A stretch of 44,599 bases of DNA from positions 1,213,453 through 1,258,051 of the forward strand of contig NW_003314278.1 of NCBI RefSeq assembly GCF_000143415.4, written 5' to 3'. Made by a program: the position numbers and the translations under genes. The DNA comes from Selaginella moellendorffii (taxonomy: Eukaryota; Streptophyta; Lycopodiopsida; Selaginellales; Selaginellaceae). The notes under the pieces are model-generated. The model was not told where the DNA came from, ran no database searches, and saw nothing but the letters and a program-made list of their open reading frames with translations. Positions 41,163 to 44,599 of the stretch are shown here, piece after piece; the stretch's first letter is position 1, and every line of letters begins with the position of its first letter.

Positions 41163-41240
41163 GGGGTGGTTGGGTTCAAGAGGAGGTGTAGTTTAGTCTA
41201 GAAAGACTAGATTGTTGATTTTTTGTGCTAGGTCATAACA
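41163..41240 (+). repeat. Detached right half of the gypsy LTR
   Basis: Starts GGGGGTGGTTGGGTTCAAG and ends CATAACA immediately before the primer binding site. It matches the reverse strand of 17200-17119. Confidence 0.65.
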
Positions 41241-41241
41241 T

Positions 41242-41253
41242 TGGTATTAGAGG
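41242..41253 (+). other. Primer binding site (tRNA-Met type, mutated)
   Basis: TGGTATTAGAGG: one C-to-T change from the TGGTATCAGAGG of the other copy. It follows the LTR end directly. Confidence 0.75.
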
Positions 41254-41333
41254 TGTTGGTTGTGATGGCCAACTAAATTGAACGCTGAAATCCTATTGTC
41301 GATGGTGGTGTTAATGATGGTGCTGATGGAGCT

Positions 41334-42220
41334 GTGAAGGTTTGGACCATGGAAGATGTTATTCACAAGCTGCGAGCCCTTAAAAAAAATCAGCAAGAGA
41401 TGCAAAACAAGATGTATGGCATGATGAGTACCTTGCGTGAGCGTGTTGAGGCACTTGGGGCTGGTTGTGGTGGCACTCCAAGTAAACCTTCCTTGGTGGA
41501 TCGACTTAAGATTCTAACGTTTTTCGGTGATGGTGGTGTGGATGAGTGTCTAGCTTGGCTAGCCAATGTGAAGAAGTTCTTAATTGTTAGAAGAATTCCG
41601 GATGCAAAGGCTTTAGTGGCTATTCCAATAGTTTTGTGTGATGTAGGTTTTCGATAGTGGAATTGGCTTGAGGAGTCTTGTGCTGCGGATAAAAAACCAT
41701 TAGTGTCTATGATGGATGCGTTTGAGGCTGCTTTCCATTTACGTTTTGCCCTTCACTATGACATGGAGAATGTTTACACCAAACTTTGACATTTTCAGCA
41801 AGGGAAAATGAAGCTTGGGGACTATATTGAGAAGTTGACTCACTTGATTAGCCGTATTCTAACGAAGGATCCAGATTAGAACAAGTCTTACTTCATTGAT
41901 GGCCTTCATAGTGAGAGCATGTGGCAACACTTGCATCATTTTTAGTCTATAAAGAGTTTGGAGGAGCTCTTTGATGCTACTCGTCGACTTGACAATGACA
42001 AGTATAAGTCTCACAAGCGTTCGAGGAGTCCTTTTATTGAGAATCGTCGTGATGATCATTGTGGACACAAGGATGGGAATAAACATCACAAGCTGAAGTC
42101 TATAGTGGCTACTTCGGGTACACAGGGGTCAAAGAAGTAGAAATTCTTTGTAAAAAATTATAGACAAAGTTGTCATCATTGTGGCAAGCTGGGACACTAC
42201 AAGGTTGATTGTCCACAATG
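41334..42220 (+). pseudogene. Gypsy gag with CCHC zinc knuckle
   Basis: Starts WTMEDVIHKLRALKKNQQEM, then a gag core (FFGDGGVDECLAWLANVKKF) with an in-frame stop at about 41655 and others at 41788 and 41878. It continues through FIDGLHSESMWQHL, a basic Ser/Lys region (41958-42140), a stop, then a zinc knuckle CHHCGKLGHYKVDC at about 42172-42213. Capsid and nucleocapsid features are recognisable, but the stops make it non-functional. Confidence 0.8.
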
Positions 42221-42346
42221 AAGAGCAAACAACATAACAACAAGAATGGCCAATCTTCTACTAATGGTAAATTAGATATTAAAAAGTTGCAAACTTTGCA
42301 ATGCAAGGATGACGAGGATGACCATTCTGGTTGAAGGAAGAGGCTT

Positions 42347-42718
42347 TTGATTGTTACTCATCAACTTAACTGTGTGTGGAATAAAATGAAGGTCAATGAC
42401 ACTCATGCATCAGCTTTAATGCTAAAGGATATATTTTGTGGCGATCTAATGTGGATTTTACTGAACAGTGGGAGCGATAACAACTTTGTTTCCACAAAGT
42501 TTATTGAGGAGCATGGCTTGGTGACACTAGGAGTTTTTCCATACACGGTGGAAGGTGCAGTTACCTCTACTCAACTTTTCAATACTTGTGTAGAAAGCCT
42601 AAAAATGTTGGTTGGCAAAACCACACTTGTGGAGACTTTTTATCTCACGGATATTCATTGTGTGGATCTTATTCTTGGGATGCCATGTTTGGTGAAGGTG
42701 GATCCGGAGATAAAGTGA
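42347..42718 (+). pseudogene. Gypsy aspartic protease domain (active-site Asp replaced)
   Basis: A 123-codon open stretch between gag and the lost RT. The retropepsin signature reads LLNSGSDNNFVS, where gypsy proteases have D-[ST]-G, so the catalytic Asp is Asn. The downstream flap and ILGMPCLV (usual ILG.PWL) match the family. It ends at a TGA after DPEIK, and RT homology does not follow; the element is interrupted by about 42850. Confidence 0.75.
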
Positions 42719-42929
42719 AATATTAAACATATCTTGTTGGAGTACGGTGGCATTAAAGATGTGTGGTTTGGAGAGGGAGTTCAACCTCTAGTTGTTATGC
42801 TTTCTGCTACATATTTGAAGTAGGCTTGTCATAATGGAAAAGCATTTTTGAGTTACTTATTGTTTGTTCGTGACATATGTTATCAAATATATTATCTAGC
42901 ATAGCAATCAGGGATGCTTAACATCCCAA

Positions 42930-43629
42930 ACAATTCTCCCAATTGGAAATAAGAAATATCACAAATGCCACGTGGCCAAGTATCATGGAGAGTTACCCGC
43001 AATGGAGGCATTCACGGCAGAAAGACTCAACATTTGGAAGCTAGTGAGGGATTCCTTGGAACGGGCGCAACAAAGGCAAACCAAGTACGCGAACCAAAAG
43101 TGCTGGGACGTAGAGTTCCAAGCTGGGGAGAAGGTGTGGCTGAACACCAAGAACCTCAAGCTACCAAGTGGGATCAGCTGGAAGTTGACCCAAAGGTAAA
43201 AATGCATGTATTCCTGTAAATGAATTGATCTTAAGTTCCTTAAGCAGGTTCGCAGGGCCTTACGAGATTGAGGCTCGAATTGGTAAAGTGGCTTACCGTC
43301 TCCGACTTCCTCGAGAGATGGGGAAGATGCATCCCGCGTTCCACGTGAACTTACTCAAGCCGTATTTTGAGGATCCACTTCGCAAGGACCAAGTAAGGCC
43401 TTTACCTGAGGTTATCCAAGGGGAAGAGGAATACGAAGTCGAGGCCATCCTCAATGAGCGTAAGAGCAAGCGACAAGGACGCGAGGTGAGAGAGTTCCAT
43501 ATGAAGTGGAAAGGATTTCCACACTGCGAAGCAACATGGGAACCGGAGGAGAACCTAGCGAACACGCGAGATCTAGTGGAGGAATTTCTGCAAGGCAGAA
43601 CTCTATGTACTTATGCAAAGTTCAATTAA
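42930..43629 (+). CDS. Chromovirus integrase C-terminus + chromodomain, split by a 52-bp intron
   Basis: Exon 1 (to 43195) encodes an integrase end (ERAQQRQTKYANQK, FQAGEKVWLNTKNLKL, SWKLTQ). Exon 2 (from 43248) continues RFAGPYEIEARIGKVAYRL, HPAFHVNLLKPYF, and a chromodomain (EYEVEAILNERK, FHMKWKGFPHCEATWEPEENL), with a stop at 43627-43629. The two frames differ and are joined exactly by removing GTAAAA...AAGCAG (43196-43247), restoring T-Q-R-F-A-G-P-Y. No stop is seen in 700 bp once spliced, unlike the heavily decayed gypsy sequences around it. The N-terminal integrase and all other pol domains are missing. It could be a young element fragment or a host gene derived from one. Confidence 0.7.
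43196..43247 (+). other. 52-bp GT-AG intron inside the integrase/chromodomain ORF
   Basis: Begins GTAAAAATG and ends TTAAGCAG; the length equals that of the other host-like introns in this window (51-54 bp). Splicing phase 2 is required and satisfied. Confidence 0.65.
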
Positions 43630-44095
43630 AAGTATCAATTTGAGAAGTTGAGCAATGGCATATGTTGGGACCCGAAGGTGTGCCGAAGGGAAGCTAATTA
43701 GCATGGGTTAGCTAGGTCAACCAGGCGTAGGGAGCTATGCCCGACTCCCTACGGGTATGTCGAATTCATAGACGTATTCTATGGAGGTTGGGTTCGAGTC
43801 CCAACCCCCTAGTAAAGCAAGGCTGGGTTCAAGTCCCGACCCCATACTAGGGCGTGGTGAGGTGAGGAGTATAGGGACACCTATATTCCGTTGTCATGGG
43901 CTCTTGGCCGGGGAGGCTAACTTAGGCACATCGCTAAGTGGGGGGATGCCCCCGGAGACATGGTCAACAAGTTGTAGGATAAAAAAGAGACATTCGATGT
44001 GGGCATCGAACTTCTTCTATGGGTGGTGGAGTTGTAAGGAACAAACTCACCGAGGTGTCTTAGGCTAAAGGAGCCCCAAAAGCATGACCAAAATG
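43630..44095 (+). other. LTR-like / repetitive tail after the chromodomain ORF
   Basis: TGTTGGGACCCGAAGG at 43664 resembles a gypsy LTR start, about 35 bp after the chromodomain stop, the expected place of a 3' LTR, but no polypurine tract is obvious. It contains an 8-bp hairpin stem (43727-43734 with 43745-43752) and two T-arm/B-box-like motifs (GGTTCGAGTCC near 43793, GGTTCAAGTCC near 43827). No gene recognised. Confidence 0.4.
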
Positions 44096-44099
44096 ATAA

Positions 44100-44395
44100 A
44101 GAGTTCATCGGATGAGACCAAGTCTAAGATCGAGTCCAAGACCAACTCTAAGACCGAGTTCGAGATAGAGTCCGGAATTGAGTCCGAGACTGACTCGGAG
44201 ACAGAGTTCGAGACCGAATTCGAGACGGAGTCTGAGATCCGAAATCAGGTCTGAGACCGAGTCCGAGGTCGAGTCCGAGGTCAGGTCCGAGATCGAGTCT
44301 GAGATCGAGTTCGAGATCGAGTCCGAGACCGAATTCGAAGTCAGATCCGAGATTGAGTCCGAGATCGAGCCAGAGACTAAGTCCGAGTACTAATA
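44100..44395 (+). repeat. Degenerate 6/12-bp minisatellite (GAGTCCGAGATC type)
   Basis: Imperfect units such as GAGTCCGAGATC and GAGTTCGAGACC repeated for about 300 bp. One frame is open for 71 codons (44178-44393) and becomes a Ser-Glu-Ile/Val-Glu repeat in its second half. It could be a simple repeat or the acidic tail of an unseen protein; no start context or neighbouring gene supports coding. Confidence 0.7.
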
Positions 44396-44433
44396 CGGGT
44401 CAAGGGGTGAAAGCCCAAAGCGTGCGTCTCCCC

Positions 44434-44449
44434 GGGGGGGGGGGGGGGG
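44434..44449 (+). repeat. Homopolymer G16
   Basis: Sixteen consecutive G preceded by CCCC and followed by CCC, in a G-rich end region (44395-44599) with no recognisable gene. Its length is uncertain because such runs are prone to sequencing error. Confidence 0.8.
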
Positions 44450-44599
44450 CCCTTTAGGGGGTTCCCAAGGTATAGTAGGGATAGGGGGGTCCAAAAATCA
44501 GTTTTGAAGGAACTCTCCAGGGGGGCTTCCAAACTGACTTGGGGTTGGGACTAGGACCAAGGGGCCTTGGGTGGGAATGAGCATGGACTTGGTTGGGGC

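Larger units (their letters stand above)
37645..41165. repeat. RRP5 segment, copy 2
   Basis: Direct-orientation duplicate of 17204-20850 lying between inverted-orientation neighbours. It has no N gap. It keeps about 70 bp near 38665-38735 that copy 1 lost, and the 5-bp and 4-bp pieces deleted in copy 1. It lacks the second foldback arm. Confidence 0.9.

Noticed and set aside
43780-43845. tRNA gene(s) suggested by T-arm sequences
   Set aside because: No acceptor stem, D-arm or anticodon arm at correct spacing; kept only as a possible pol III-derived repeat.

Overview
This window looks like nuclear DNA from a land plant, most likely a lycophyte such as Selaginella. That is inference from gene content: PLS-type PPR genes with DYW domains, fragments of RRP5, alpha-L-fucosidase, monoacylglycerol lipase and a PCC13-62-like gene, plus Ty3/gypsy, LINE and PIF/Harbinger remnants. 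The introns that can be delimited are only 51-54 bp, which fits Selaginella. No complete housekeeping gene is visible. The window is a repeat-rich locus dominated by duplicated copies of one PPR gene.

Layout. 1-1.8 kb holds two decayed Ty3/gypsy pol remnants, and 1.9-3.5 kb a reverse-strand LINE remnant. 3.78-12.07 kb is copy A of a duplicated unit: an unidentified reverse-strand ORF, PPR gene A (5841-9587), then a stretch carrying a truncated desiccation-related gene joined to an antisense lipase fragment, then the 5' part of a Harbinger-like element fused in frame to an alpha-L-fucosidase C-terminus. 12.8-14.3 kb is AT-rich with no recognised gene. 14.3-17.3 kb is a reverse-strand gypsy element with PBS and LTR remnant. 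17.2-20.85 kb is an RRP5 pseudogene segment containing a 100-N gap. 21.06-23.65 kb is a reverse-strand Harbinger-like element. 25.19-28.24 kb is PPR gene B (reverse), with a scrambled 3' end. 28.34-30.30 kb is a second copy of the left flank. 30.29-33.81 kb is PPR gene C (forward). 34.97-37.45 kb is the Harbinger element again (forward), 37.64-41.16 kb the RRP5 segment again, 41.16-42.7 kb gypsy gag-protease (forward), and 42.9-43.6 kb a chromovirus integrase/chromodomain fragment containing a 52-bp intron. An LTR-like tail, a 12-bp minisatellite and a G16 run end the window.

How it fits together. About 16.2-28.34 kb and 30.30-42.2 kb are arms of a large near-palindrome around a 2-kb spacer. 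The 3.5-kb RRP5 segment in the right arm has been flipped, with one breakpoint inside a gypsy LTR. The three PPR proteins share an N-terminal motif that I recognise as the PDF motif of OSB organellar single-stranded-DNA-binding proteins. This is followed by 7, 6 and 6 nearly identical 333-bp (111-residue) PPR triplets, then E and DYW domains; B has lost the DYW. The triplets are homogenised except at a few sites, which include the residues thought to select RNA bases. The locus may therefore act as a generator of PPR specificities. A palindromic join between haplotypes in the assembly is the main alternative for the large-scale structure.
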